Source: an uncultured Collinsella sp. (GTDB lineage: Bacteria > Actinomycetota > Coriobacteriia > Coriobacteriales > Coriobacteriaceae). From it: a DNA stretch of 28,948 nt. Positions 1 through 6,710 of the stretch are shown piece by piece. The position numbers were made by a program, and so were the translations under genes. The stretch is from positions 1 to 28,948 of the forward strand of contig CAUFRO010000026.1 of NCBI GenBank assembly GCA_959027945.1, read 5' to 3'. Position 1 is the stretch's first letter, and the number at the start of each line of letters is the position of its first letter. The notes below the pieces were generated by a model. That model was not told the origin of the DNA, made no database searches, and saw only the letters and a list, made by a program, of their open reading frames with translations.

Positions 1-2
1 CG

Positions 3-1589
3 CGTCTCTCCGAGGCTGCGCGCCAGCCCCAGGTGCGCGGTATCAATCTGGCGCAGGCCGCGGCCATGACGCTGGGTGATGCGGTTGAGTGGGTGCGCGG
101 GGTGCCCGCATCCCTGCCGGCCGAGATGCGGCCCATGGCGACGGATATCTGCGATTCATTTTTGGGTGCGGCCCGTCGTCTGGTCGATCTAGGTCTCGAT
201 TACCTTTCGCTCGATCGCGCCGGCGCCACGCTCTCCACGGGCGAGCGTCAGCGCGTTCAGCTCGCCCGCGTGGTGCGAAACCGATCGACGGGCGTGCTTT
301 ATGTACTGGATGAGCCCTCGATCGGCTTGCATCCTGCCAATGTCGACGGCTTGGTAGGCGTGATGCGCGATCTGGTGGATGACGGCAACACCGTGGTTGT
401 TGTCGACCACGATACGCGCGTACTGGCGGAAGCCGACTATCTGGTCGAGATGGGTCCCGTTGCCGGAGCAGGCGGCGGCAATGTGATCGCTGCTGGTAGG
501 GTAGACGAGGTGGAGCAATCGCAGGGCAGCCGTATCGCGCCGTTTTTGCGCGCAGATCCCAAGCGCTTGCGCCCGCAGGTGACTGACGAGGAAATGTTTG
601 ATCAGGGCCACATCCGCATGGCAACTAATGCCATCCATACCGTCAAGCCGCTTGAAGTCGATATTCCACGCGGCCGTCTCGTCGCGGTGACGGGCGTTTC
701 GGGTTCGGGCAAGACGACGTTGGTGCTCGAGACGCTCATTCCGGCGCTTAAGGCGCAGGCAGCTGGCGAGCGCCTGCCAGGGCACGTGCGTTGGGTCGAT
801 GCCGAAGGCATTGTCCGCGCCAACCTGATTGACGCCACGCCCATCGGCGCCAATGTGCGCTCGACGGTAGCGACCTATGCCGACATTCATGACGAGCTGC
901 GCCGCGCCTTTGCCCGTACGCCCGAGGCCAAGGCAGCCGGCTACAAGGCGGGCGCCTTTAGCTACAACACTGGCGCTTTGCGCTGCCCTACGTGCGACGG
1001 TACGGGCTCGATATCGCTCGACGTGCAGTTTTTGCCCGACGTCGAGATCGTCTGCCCGGCATGTCGTGGCTCGCGCTACGCCGAGGCTGCCTCGCATATC
1101 CATCGCGAGGGCAAGGACGGGAGTCTGCTTACGTTGCCGCAGCTCATGGACATGAGTGTGGACGAAGCCATCGACGCCACACTGGGACTCAAGAAGGTTC
1201 AGACGCGCTTACAGACCTTGCATGACCTGGGCCTGGGTTATCTCACGCTCGGTGAGCCCACGCCGGCGCTCTCGGGCGGGGAGGCTCAGCGTCTTAAGCT
1301 CGCGAGCGAGATGGGCCGTGTGCAGGATGATGCCGTGTTCGTATTCGACGAGCCTACGATCGGCCTGCATCCGCTCGATGTTCAGGTGTTGCTGAGTGTG
1401 TTCGACGGCCTTGTTGCCAAGGGTGCCACGGTTATCGTGATCGAGCACGACCTCGACCTTATCCGTAACGCCGATTACGTGATCGACATGGGCCCGGGCG
1501 GTGGCGACGCCGGCGGGCAAATCGTCTGCGCTGGCACGCCGGGCGACATCGTGGCCTGCTCCAAGAGCATTACCGGCCGCTATCTATAG
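3..1589 (+). CDS. UvrA-like excinuclease ABC ATPase (5' partial)
   Basis: This is the C-terminal 528 residues of a UvrA-family DNA-damage-recognition ATPase; the frame is open to the left edge, so the start is missing. Visible in order are a first ABC signature (LSTGERQRVQLA), Walker B with LDEPSIGLHP and an H-loop VVDHD; then the second ATPase with Walker A GVSGSGKTT, a zinc finger CPTC-X19-CPAC, the signature LSGGEAQRLKLA, and Walker B FDEPTIGLHP followed by VIEHD. Both nucleotide sites look intact. The first signature (STGERQR rather than SGGEAQR) differs from housekeeping UvrA and is more like the shorter UvrA2/drug-resistance-type paralogues, which lack the UvrB-binding region. That region lies outside the window, so the subclass is inferred. 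A hairpin follows directly after the stop. Confidence 0.9.
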   Translation, partial: RLSEAARQPQVRGINLAQAAAMTLGDAVEWVRGVPASLPAEMRPMATDICDSFLGAARRLVDLGLDYLSLDRAGATLSTGERQRVQLARVVRNRSTGVLYVLDEPSIGLHPANVDGLVGVMRDLVDDGNTVVVVDHDTRVLAEADYLVEMGPVAGAGGGNVIAAGRVDEVEQSQGSRIAPFLRADPKRLRPQVTDEEMFDQGHIRMATNAIHTVKPLEVDIPRGRLVAVTGVSGSGKTTLVLETLIPALKAQAAGERLPGHVRWVDAEGIVRANLIDATPIGANVRSTVATYADIHDELRRAFARTPEAKAAGYKAGAFSYNTGALRCPTCDGTGSISLDVQFLPDVEIVCPACRGSRYAEAASHIHREGKDGSLLTLPQLMDMSVDEAIDATLGLKKVQTRLQTLHDLGLGYLTLGEPTPALSGGEAQRLKLASEMGRVQDDAVFVFDEPTIGLHPLDVQVLLSVFDGLVAKGATVIVIEHDLDLIRNADYVIDMGPGGGDAGGQIVCAGTPGDIVACSKSITGRYL

Positions 1590-1590
1590 A

Positions 1591-1625
1591 CAATGAGGCA
1601 AAGGGACAGCCCCTTTGCCTCATTG
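1591..1625. repeat. GACAG-loop hairpin, copy 1
   Basis: Perfect 14-bp inverted repeat (arms 1591-1604 and 1612-1625) around the 7-base loop GACAGCC. It lies between the convergent UvrA-like and AAA-ATPase genes, two bases after one stop and five bases before the other. It could act as a bidirectional terminator, but no T-tract follows on either strand. Its loop matches two more hairpins at 2848-2882 and 3501-3533 whose stems are different, which suggests a dispersed repeat family rather than a plain terminator. Confidence 0.75.
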
Positions 1626-1629
1626 ATGC

Positions 1630-2730
1630 CTATTTCACGCATTGAGCCGCGAGATAGTCGCGGAAGAATGGCAATTCAAATGCGACGAGCCCTCGTCCTC
1701 GTTCTCCGATGATGCCGGCATCTATCATGCGGCGTCGGTAGCGGGAGACCTGCTGCGGCGAACGCTTAAGGCGCTCGACAAGGTCAGCGGTGGTGGACTC
1801 TTCCTCGTCGTCGAGCATGGCGATGAGGAATCGTTTGTCCTCCGCAGTGAGTTCCCGATAGGTTGCCGCGAGGATTCGGTCGTCCATCTCGTCGCGCGCG
1901 ATTTTGATTCCCAGGTCAAAGTCGCGCGACGAGATTTCCTTCGAATCGCTTGTGAGATCCCAGGCACGGTAGCCTACGAGTTGCAATAGGAAGGGAAAAC
2001 CAGAGATCGAGCGAACGGCTCTATCGATTCCCTCAGCGTCTGCCAGGCGATCGTTTTCCTGGATTGTGCGAATCAAGGCTTCGCGTACGTCATAGTCGGC
2101 AATGCGACCCAGATGATATTGTTGGGCGCGGCGAAGGAACGAGACCGTCTTGTGGTTCAGTAGCGTTGATACGTTGTTGGGAAGTCCCGCCATGAGCAGC
2201 GCGACGCGTTTCCCGTCGGTCACAAAGTGCTGATACGTCGCTGCGAGCTGAATCATCTCGTCGAGTGTCGGGTCCACCTCGTCAACCGTGACGAGCAGAC
2301 CGGTGCCCGCCTCGTTGAGCTGGTCGATGATGTCGCTCATGCGATAACGCCAGGTTGAGGCATCGCGAACGCGATTGACCTCGATGCTGCCGAGTGGTGC
2401 AATTCCGAGACCGGTGACTTCGAAGTTGTGAGACGGGTCGATGAGATGGCCTGCGGCACGTTTCGCCCCGAACTCGATTTCCTCAAGCATTCCCGGGAGC
2501 GCGGTCGTTTTTACGGCTATCCAGCCGTGGGATTCCGCCCTTGTCGCGAGCGACGACATGAGAGCGGTTTTACCGGTTCCACGCGCGCCTGAGAAAATCG
2601 AGGTCAATTCTGGGCGCCTGCGCTGGCTCAAGAAGGCACGGTCCAAATCCCGAATAATCTGTTGTCTGCCAGCGAGATGGGCAGGAACCTCGCCAAAGCT
2701 AGGGGTAAACGGGTTCTCGAGATATTTCAC
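1630..2730 (-). CDS. Orphan AAA/Orc1-Cdc6-like ATPase with C-terminal winged helix
   Basis: Predicted 366-residue cytoplasmic P-loop ATPase. Walker A is GARGTGKT (about residues 48-55) and Walker B is LLVTVDEVD (about 145-153), followed by a sensor-like strand RVALLMAGLP near 175-184. The last 65 residues look like a winged helix-turn-helix (DLVERLKRSPQQVSRYRRRM). This layout is that of the archaeal-type/Orc1-like ATPases found as stand-alone genes in many bacteria; the specific role is unknown. The GTG start at 2730 is chosen because AAAGGAGA lies 5 bases upstream. The upstream region is very AT-rich and contains the dyad TTAACT-N12-AGTTAA. The gene stands alone, with GACAG-loop hairpins at 1591-1625 and 2848-2882 on either side. 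Family confidence is good; function is open. Confidence 0.8.
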   Translation of the reverse strand: MKYLENPFTPSFGEVPAHLAGRQQIIRDLDRAFLSQRRRPELTSIFSGARGTGKTALMSSLATRAESHGWIAVKTTALPGMLEEIEFGAKRAAGHLIDPSHNFEVTGLGIAPLGSIEVNRVRDASTWRYRMSDIIDQLNEAGTGLLVTVDEVDPTLDEMIQLAATYQHFVTDGKRVALLMAGLPNNVSTLLNHKTVSFLRRAQQYHLGRIADYDVREALIRTIQENDRLADAEGIDRAVRSISGFPFLLQLVGYRAWDLTSDSKEISSRDFDLGIKIARDEMDDRILAATYRELTAEDKRFLIAMLDDEEESTTADLVERLKRSPQQVSRYRRRMIDAGIIGERGRGLVAFELPFFRDYLAAQCVK

Positions 2731-2754
2731 ACGGCTCTCCTTTCACACCGCCGT

Positions 2755-2778
2755 TTAACTTTATTTTACTTTAGTTAA
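2755..2778. promoter_or_regulatory. AT-rich dyad upstream of the AAA-ATPase
   Basis: Inverted repeat TTAACT-N12-AGTTAA in a strongly AT-rich stretch 25-48 bases upstream of the ATPase start. It sits where the promoter should be, so it may be an operator; the ATPase's own winged helix is a possible binder. This is inference from position and symmetry only. Confidence 0.3.
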
Positions 2779-2847
2779 TTCTGATTAAAAGTGAGGGCTC
2801 TTTATCTAGAGCATCAATTAGGCGTGTGTGTCATCGGCGTGGCGCTT

Positions 2848-2882
2848 GAATGTGACAAAGGGACAGTTCCTTTGTCACATTC
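2848..2882. repeat. GACAG-loop hairpin, copy 2
   Basis: Perfect 14-bp inverted repeat (arms 2848-2861 and 2869-2882) around the 7-base loop GACAGTT. Its right arm contains the TGA stop codon (2875-2877) and the last residues of the TrmL-like gene on the minus strand. Loop and closing GG/CC pairs match the copies at 1591 and 3501, while the stems differ. Confidence 0.75.
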
Positions 2883-3474
2883 CCGGAAAGCCTGTCTGGC
2901 GCAGGGCTTCGTAGAGGACGATGGCGGCGCTGTTGGAGAGGTTGAGTGCGCTGATGCGGTAGTCGTCCGGATTGACGAAGTTGCCGCAGATATCCTGCTG
3001 AAGGATGGCCTCGTGGCTGTCCTGGGTATGCCCCAGCGATTCCTCGTGAGCTTCCCAAGCCTCGGCGTTATCGAGCGAGTCGCAATCGCGCAGCATCGGG
3101 ATGCGCTCGCAGCGCTCGGACGCCGCGGCAAGCAGTGGCTCGGGAATGCCCGAGCTCTCGCTGCCAAAGACCAAGTAGTCTCCATCGCGGTAGGTACTCT
3201 GCGCATAGGTGCGGCGTGCCTTTTTGGTCAGCAGATGCAGATGTTCGTCAGCGGGGGAGAGGCCGTTGCGCGCAAGGAAATCCTCCCAGCCGGCATAGGT
3301 CGTCACGTCCAAGTTTTGCCAGTAGCCCAGGCCGGCGCGACGTACCGTATTGTCATCGAGCGAAAACCCCAGCGGCTCCACCAGATGCAGGCGGGTGCCG
3401 GTGACCACGCAGGTGCGGCCGATATTGCCCGTATTGGCCGGAATCTCGGGCGCATACAGCACAATGTTGAACAT
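2875..3474 (-). CDS. trmL: tRNA (cytidine(34)-2'-O)-methyltransferase TrmL-like, with insertion
   Basis: SPOUT-class methyltransferase expected to 2'-O-methylate the wobble base of tRNA-Leu using SAM. The start MFNIVLYAPEIPANTGNIGR, the central FGSESSGIP and the C-terminal LNLSNSAAIVLYEALRQ match the conserved TrmL segments that build the trefoil-knot SAM site. ATG at 3474 is chosen because AAGGAG lies 4 bases upstream and the family N-terminus begins there. The protein is 199 residues against about 157 in E. coli. The excess is one acidic segment of about 43 residues (within 128-176) between the RIPM motif and LNLSN, where normal members have about six residues. The stop codon lies inside a GACAG-loop hairpin. 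The gene seems monocistronic, with hairpins on both sides. Confidence 0.9.
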   Translation of the reverse strand: MFNIVLYAPEIPANTGNIGRTCVVTGTRLHLVEPLGFSLDDNTVRRAGLGYWQNLDVTTYAGWEDFLARNGLSPADEHLHLLTKKARRTYAQSTYRDGDYLVFGSESSGIPEPLLAAASERCERIPMLRDCDSLDNAEAWEAHEESLGHTQDSHEAILQQDICGNFVNPDDYRISALNLSNSAAIVLYEALRQTGFPGM

Positions 3475-3500
3475 GAATCTCCTTGGCATAGAACGAAAAA

Positions 3501-3533
3501 CCACCACGAAGGGGACAGGCACCTTCGTGGTGG
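3501..3533. repeat. GACAG-loop hairpin, copy 3
   Basis: Perfect 12-bp inverted repeat (arms 3501-3512 and 3522-3533) around the 9-base loop GGACAGGCA, between the trmL start and the end of the CobW-family gene. On the minus strand it could also terminate the CobW transcript, but no T-tract follows. The loop core GACAG, in the same orientation, is shared with the copies at 1591 and 2848. Confidence 0.75.
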
Positions 3534-3574
3534 TTAGGCGGTTACGTAGCGGAAAAATGCCCGCTTGGATAAAC

Positions 3575-4705
3575 CTAGGCGCGGTGCCAGTCAGTCAGGC
3601 AGGCATCGAGGGAGGCGATGAGCGCATCCTTGTCCATGTGACGGCCGATGATGCACAGGCTCGTCATGCGGTCGCCCGTCTCGTCGTCCCAAATCTGCAT
3701 GATCTCGGGGTTCTCGTCGATGATCTTCTGCTTCTCGCCCTCGGGCGCGGAGTCAACGAACAGACCGTTCTCCATCAGACGCATCTGGTGACCAGCCTGC
3801 TCAAACATGTAGCACATGTCCGGATCGCCGGTCTGCCACAGCGGACCCTTGACGCGGATGACCTCGTCGGGCCACTCCTGCTCAACAAAATCGGTGAACT
3901 TCTGCAGGTCAAACGGCTTGCGGCGCGAGTACACAAAGGTCTCGATGTCGTACTCGAGCACCTCGGGGTCGTCGTGCTCCTCGGGATGCTCCATGGCCTC
4001 GATCCAGGCGGCGGAGTTGTAGGCGCGCATAAAGTCGAAGCGGTCGGTATCGAGCAGCTCCTCCATGGGAACCTCGCCGTTTTGAGCCTCGACAATCACG
4101 GCGTCCTTCTGCAGGCTGCGCACGATGGCCTTGAGCTCGGCGATCTGCTCAGGGCTCACGGTATCGGTCTTGTTGAGGATCAGCGTGGAGCAGAACTCGA
4201 TCTGCTGGATGAGCAGGCTCTCGATGTCATCCTCGTCGATATCCTCGGCCAGCAGGTCGCGGCCGCCGTTGAACTCGTCATACATGCGGGCGCAATCGAC
4301 CACGGCCACAATGTTGTCGAGCGCGAGCTTGGGCTCGCCGCCCACCTTGGCCTCGTCGCAAAAGCTCGAGATGGTGTAGGCGATGGGGATGGGCTCGCAA
4401 ATGCCCGATGCCTCGATGATGATGTAGTCGAAGTTGCCCGAATCGGCGATGCCCTGCAGCTGGTTGGCGAGGTCGTCCGAAAGCGTGCAGCAGATGCAGC
4501 CGTTGGTGAGCGGGATGAGGTCGTCGGTCTCGGAAAGGCCGCCATCGGCGATGAGGCTGGCGTCGACGTTGATCTCGCCGATATCGTTGACGATGACGGC
4601 GGCGCGGATGCCACCGTCGTTGGCGAGAATATGGTTGAGCAGCGTGGTCTTGCCGGCACCGAGGTATCCGGTAAGCATGATGATCTTCACGGGTTTGTTG
4701 GGCAT
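3575..4705 (-). CDS. CobW/COG0523 family metal-handling GTPase
   Basis: A 376-residue G3E-family P-loop GTPase, the group that includes YjiA, ZNG1 and CobW and delivers metals such as zinc to target enzymes. Walker A GYLGAGKTT is near residues 13-21, the metal-binding CxCC motif (GCICC) covers residues 70-73, and the guanine-specificity motif NKTD is near 178-181. A CobW C-terminal domain follows from about residue 245. The acidic, His-containing stretch MEHPEEHDDPE before it may also bind metal. ATG at 4705 is preferred over an ATG seven codons upstream because AAAGGAGG immediately precedes 4705 and nothing comparable precedes the other. I see no Zur-type operator in the short upstream region. 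The client protein is unknown. Confidence 0.88.
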   Translation of the reverse strand: MPNKPVKIIMLTGYLGAGKTTLLNHILANDGGIRAAVIVNDIGEINVDASLIADGGLSETDDLIPLTNGCICCTLSDDLANQLQGIADSGNFDYIIIEASGICEPIPIAYTISSFCDEAKVGGEPKLALDNIVAVVDCARMYDEFNGGRDLLAEDIDEDDIESLLIQQIEFCSTLILNKTDTVSPEQIAELKAIVRSLQKDAVIVEAQNGEVPMEELLDTDRFDFMRAYNSAAWIEAMEHPEEHDDPEVLEYDIETFVYSRRKPFDLQKFTDFVEQEWPDEVIRVKGPLWQTGDPDMCYMFEQAGHQMRLMENGLFVDSAPEGEKQKIIDENPEIMQIWDDETGDRMTSLCIIGRHMDKDALIASLDACLTDWHRA

Positions 4706-4791
4706 GTACCCTCCTTTGTTAGACATGGCTTACAGTTAAATCTTATGCCAAACGCCTGCTCTTATACCCATGCGCCGGCAAATAACACAAG

Positions 4792-5133
4792 CTACTCCCA
4801 GGCTCCCCATACATCGGGGCAATAGCCGACGGTGGCCTTTTTGCCGTTGCGAACGATGGGCTCGGCTAGAACCTGCTGGTTTTCGAGCAACTTGTCGAAG
4901 CGCTGGCTAGGGGTGAGGTGCTGGATGAGCGCGAGTGTCTCCTCGTCCTTGGCCTTGGGATTGAGTAGCTTGTCGATGCCGCCGACCGCCTGCATCACGC
5001 TCGTGAGCTCGCCCTTGCTCATCTCCTTTTCCTTAAGGTCGATAAACTGCACCTTAATGCGGCGCTCCTTAAAATAGCGCTGGGCCTTCTTGGTATCGAA
5101 GGACTTCTTAGTCCCGAAGATTTGAATATTCAT
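4792..5133 (-). CDS. ArsC/Spx-family thioredoxin-fold protein lacking the catalytic Cys
   Basis: A 113-residue protein of the arsenate reductase-like family (ArsC/YffB/Spx group, thioredoxin fold). The N-terminus MNIQIFGTKKSFDTKKAQRY matches the family segment in which the active-site cysteine normally follows GTKK; here residue 11 is Ser (codon TCC, one base from a Cys codon). The C-terminal EPIVRNGKKATVGY matches the conserved cis-Pro region. With no cysteine there, arsenate or glutathione-dependent reduction by the usual mechanism is unlikely; the only cysteine lies near the C-terminus (GYCPDVW). A regulatory, Spx-like or redundant role is possible. It lies between the CobW GTPase and the flavoprotein on the same strand, about 12 bases after the latter's stop, so the two are probably co-transcribed. 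Confidence 0.82.
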   Translation of the reverse strand: MNIQIFGTKKSFDTKKAQRYFKERRIKVQFIDLKEKEMSKGELTSVMQAVGGIDKLLNPKAKDEETLALIQHLTPSQRFDKLLENQQVLAEPIVRNGKKATVGYCPDVWGAWE

Positions 5134-5145
5134 GGTCCCGCCGTT

Positions 5146-5769
5146 CTAACGAATGAAGTTGGTCGTTGCGCGATCTGCCTCGGGTGCGTTGATGCCGGCG
5201 GCCTGGCCTGCCTCGATGCAACGCAGGAGCCAGGCCATGTTTTTACCGATGTTTCGCATGGTGGCAAGGCCCTCGGCATCCCCATCGGCGTCGCCGGGCA
5301 CGCGGCCAAACACGTTGTTCCAGTAGGTGGAGGCAACTACGGGCATCTGGTTGATGGTGAAGTACTTGTTGAGTACATCGAACGTGGTCGACGTGCCGCC
5401 GCGGCGGGCAACGGCGACAGAGGCGCCCGGCTTGTGCGCAAAGGCCTTGCTGCCAGCATAAAACGCGCGGTCGAGGGCCGAGAGGATGCGGCCGCTGGGG
5501 TGCGCGTAATAGACGGGCGAGCCAAAGACAAAGCCGTCTGCCTGCTCGGCGGCGGCAATGAGCTCGTTGACCACGTCGTCGTCAAAGGTGCAGCGGTAAT
5601 CGAGCTTGCCGCACCGGCCACAGCCAATGCAGTCGCGAATGGGCTTGGCGCCCAGCTGGAACACCTCGGTATCGATACCCTCGGCATGCAATTGCTCGGC
5701 GACTTCGGCAAGCGCGCGAGCGGTGTTGCCGTTTGCCTTGGGGCTACCGTTGACTAAAAGAACCTTCAT
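5146..5769 (-). CDS. Flavodoxin-fold iron-sulfur flavoprotein/NADPH-dependent FMN reductase family
   Basis: A 207-residue flavodoxin-like protein. The N-terminal MKVLLVNGSPKANGNT is the FMN-phosphate-binding segment, and FGSPVYYAHPSG near residues 95-105 is the second flavin contact. Cysteines 47, 50, 53 and 60 (CIGCGRCGK then C) form a compact CX2CX2CX6C cluster, close to that which holds a [4Fe-4S] centre in iron-sulfur flavoproteins of anaerobes; cofactor content is inferred. A role in electron transfer or reduction of quinones, O2 or peroxide in a strict anaerobe is plausible. ATG at 5769 is used because AGGGAG lies 6 bases upstream and the fold begins there, although the frame stays open further upstream. 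The ArsC-like gene follows closely. Confidence 0.85.
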   Translation of the reverse strand: MKVLLVNGSPKANGNTARALAEVAEQLHAEGIDTEVFQLGAKPIRDCIGCGRCGKLDYRCTFDDDVVNELIAAAEQADGFVFGSPVYYAHPSGRILSALDRAFYAGSKAFAHKPGASVAVARRGGTSTTFDVLNKYFTINQMPVVASTYWNNVFGRVPGDADGDAEGLATMRNIGKNMAWLLRCIEAGQAAGINAPEADRATTNFIR

Positions 5770-5823
5770 CACAAACTCCCTCTGCTGTCGATGACTTATG
5801 CAGAGGATTATCGCATGAGCGGG

Positions 5824-6003
5824 CGGATGGCGTGGGGCGCGATGCCGGCTCCGAGGGCCCACGGCAGGCTCGCTCACCAGGTACGTGCGGGATACGGTCC
5901 AGAGGATGTTGGAGTGCGGGGCCTCGTGCGAGCAGATTGTAAGGGGTCTGGGCGGGTCGCCCTCGATGGTGAGCTTTGAGGTCTTGGAAGGCGGGCTGCT
6001 GCG
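5824..6003 (-). pseudogene. Coding-like fragment, possible gene remnant
   Basis: This lies in the 334-base gap between the flavoprotein and the small membrane protein. One minus-strand frame reads as protein-like sequence (segments SKLTIEGDPPRPLTICS and HSNILWTVSRTYLVSEPAVG) with the strong G/C third-position preference of real genes here. There is no convincing start with a ribosome binding site, the sequence degrades on both sides, and I do not recognise the family. It may be the leftover of a deleted gene. The rest of the gap holds only a short AT-rich stretch near 6010-6060. Confidence 0.25.
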
Positions 6004-6103
6004 GAGGCTATGATTTATACTAAGGCGGCTGCTATCGAGTAATTCACACTTGGTTTGATTCGATTGTGAACGCGCAGCTAGGACGGAAAGCAAAGGAAGT
6101 TCT

Positions 6104-6424
6104 ATGGAAACAGAGGATGCTGTCTGTTTGATAACTTCGATTGCCCTGATTCTTCTTTCAATCCAATACAGAAGAGGAAGATGGCTCAGCTCAATTGCTG
6201 GATATGATGTCACAAAAAGGGAGAGCGGGATTGATATATGCCCTTACGCAAAGTTGATTTCTTCTGTGACGTTATGGATGGGGCTGCTGTTTTTCTTGTG
6301 GGCGGTAGAGGGCTGGGTACGCGATTGGAATACCAGTGTTTTTGAAGTTTTGGTTCTACTTCTGTTCAGCTTGGCCTCTTTGTCGTTCGTGCGGCTCGTT
6401 AGGTTTGTGTTTATGAGGCGATAG
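6104..6424 (+). CDS. Small DUF3784-like membrane protein
   Basis: A 106-residue predicted integral membrane protein with three hydrophobic helices (about residues 7-21, 50-68 and 80-103). The loop IAGYDVTKRESGID followed by YAKLISSV resembles the conserved segment of DUF3784 proteins, which are small three-helix membrane proteins of unknown function common in Gram-positives; this match is from memory and tentative. AAAGGAAG precedes the ATG. Base composition is visibly lower in GC, with more A/T-ending codons than the neighbours, which suggests recent acquisition or relaxed selection. A second small low-GC frame follows 14 bases later. Confidence 0.6.
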   Translation: METEDAVCLITSIALILLSIQYRRGRWLSSIAGYDVTKRESGIDICPYAKLISSVTLWMGLLFFLWAVEGWVRDWNTSVFEVLVLLLFSLASLSFVRLVRFVFMRR

Positions 6425-6438
6425 CCAGCGGAAGCGGG

Positions 6439-6639
6439 ATGGACGACAAAATGGACCAATACAGCCAATTGTCAAAAGAATTTGATAGGGTTGGCTTAAC
6501 AGATTTACTCGACGGCATATCCGTGGCGGGGGATAGGTTTTATGTTGTTGAGCACTTATTTGCATCGGGTAAAGGAAACCAAGAGTATCGAAAACGGTGC
6601 CCCCGGGCCCTGGGAGGGACTGCAGGGGCGTTCGGCTAA
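6439..6639 (+). CDS. Short hypothetical protein
   Basis: Possible 66-residue protein following the small membrane protein on the same strand. The first 50 residues (MDDKMDQYSQLSKEFDRVG onwards) have a natural composition for a soluble helical protein. The tail beyond about residue 53 runs into GC-rich sequence of different character, so the frame may be truncated or shifted there. A weak GGAAG precedes the ATG. I recognise no family. It could equally be a remnant of a longer low-GC gene. Confidence 0.35.
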   Translation: MDDKMDQYSQLSKEFDRVGLTDLLDGISVAGDRFYVVEHLFASGKGNQEYRKRCPRALGGTAGAFG

Positions 6640-6710
6640 CTGTGGGTACGACCTATTTGCTCAATGTGTTCGCCTGAGATCGGAAAATAACCATCATGCG
6701 CCCCACGACG

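Noticed and set aside
3350..4825. Long plus-strand open frame (about 490 codons) opposite the CobW and trmL genes
   Set aside because: It is antisense to two well-recognised families and has no family match of its own. Long antisense frames are expected from the GC3 bias here.
5770..6213. N-terminal extension of the flavoprotein by about 148 codons
   Set aside because: The flavodoxin fold starts at 5769 with its own ribosome site. The upstream open frame has no start support, though part of it may be a gene remnant.
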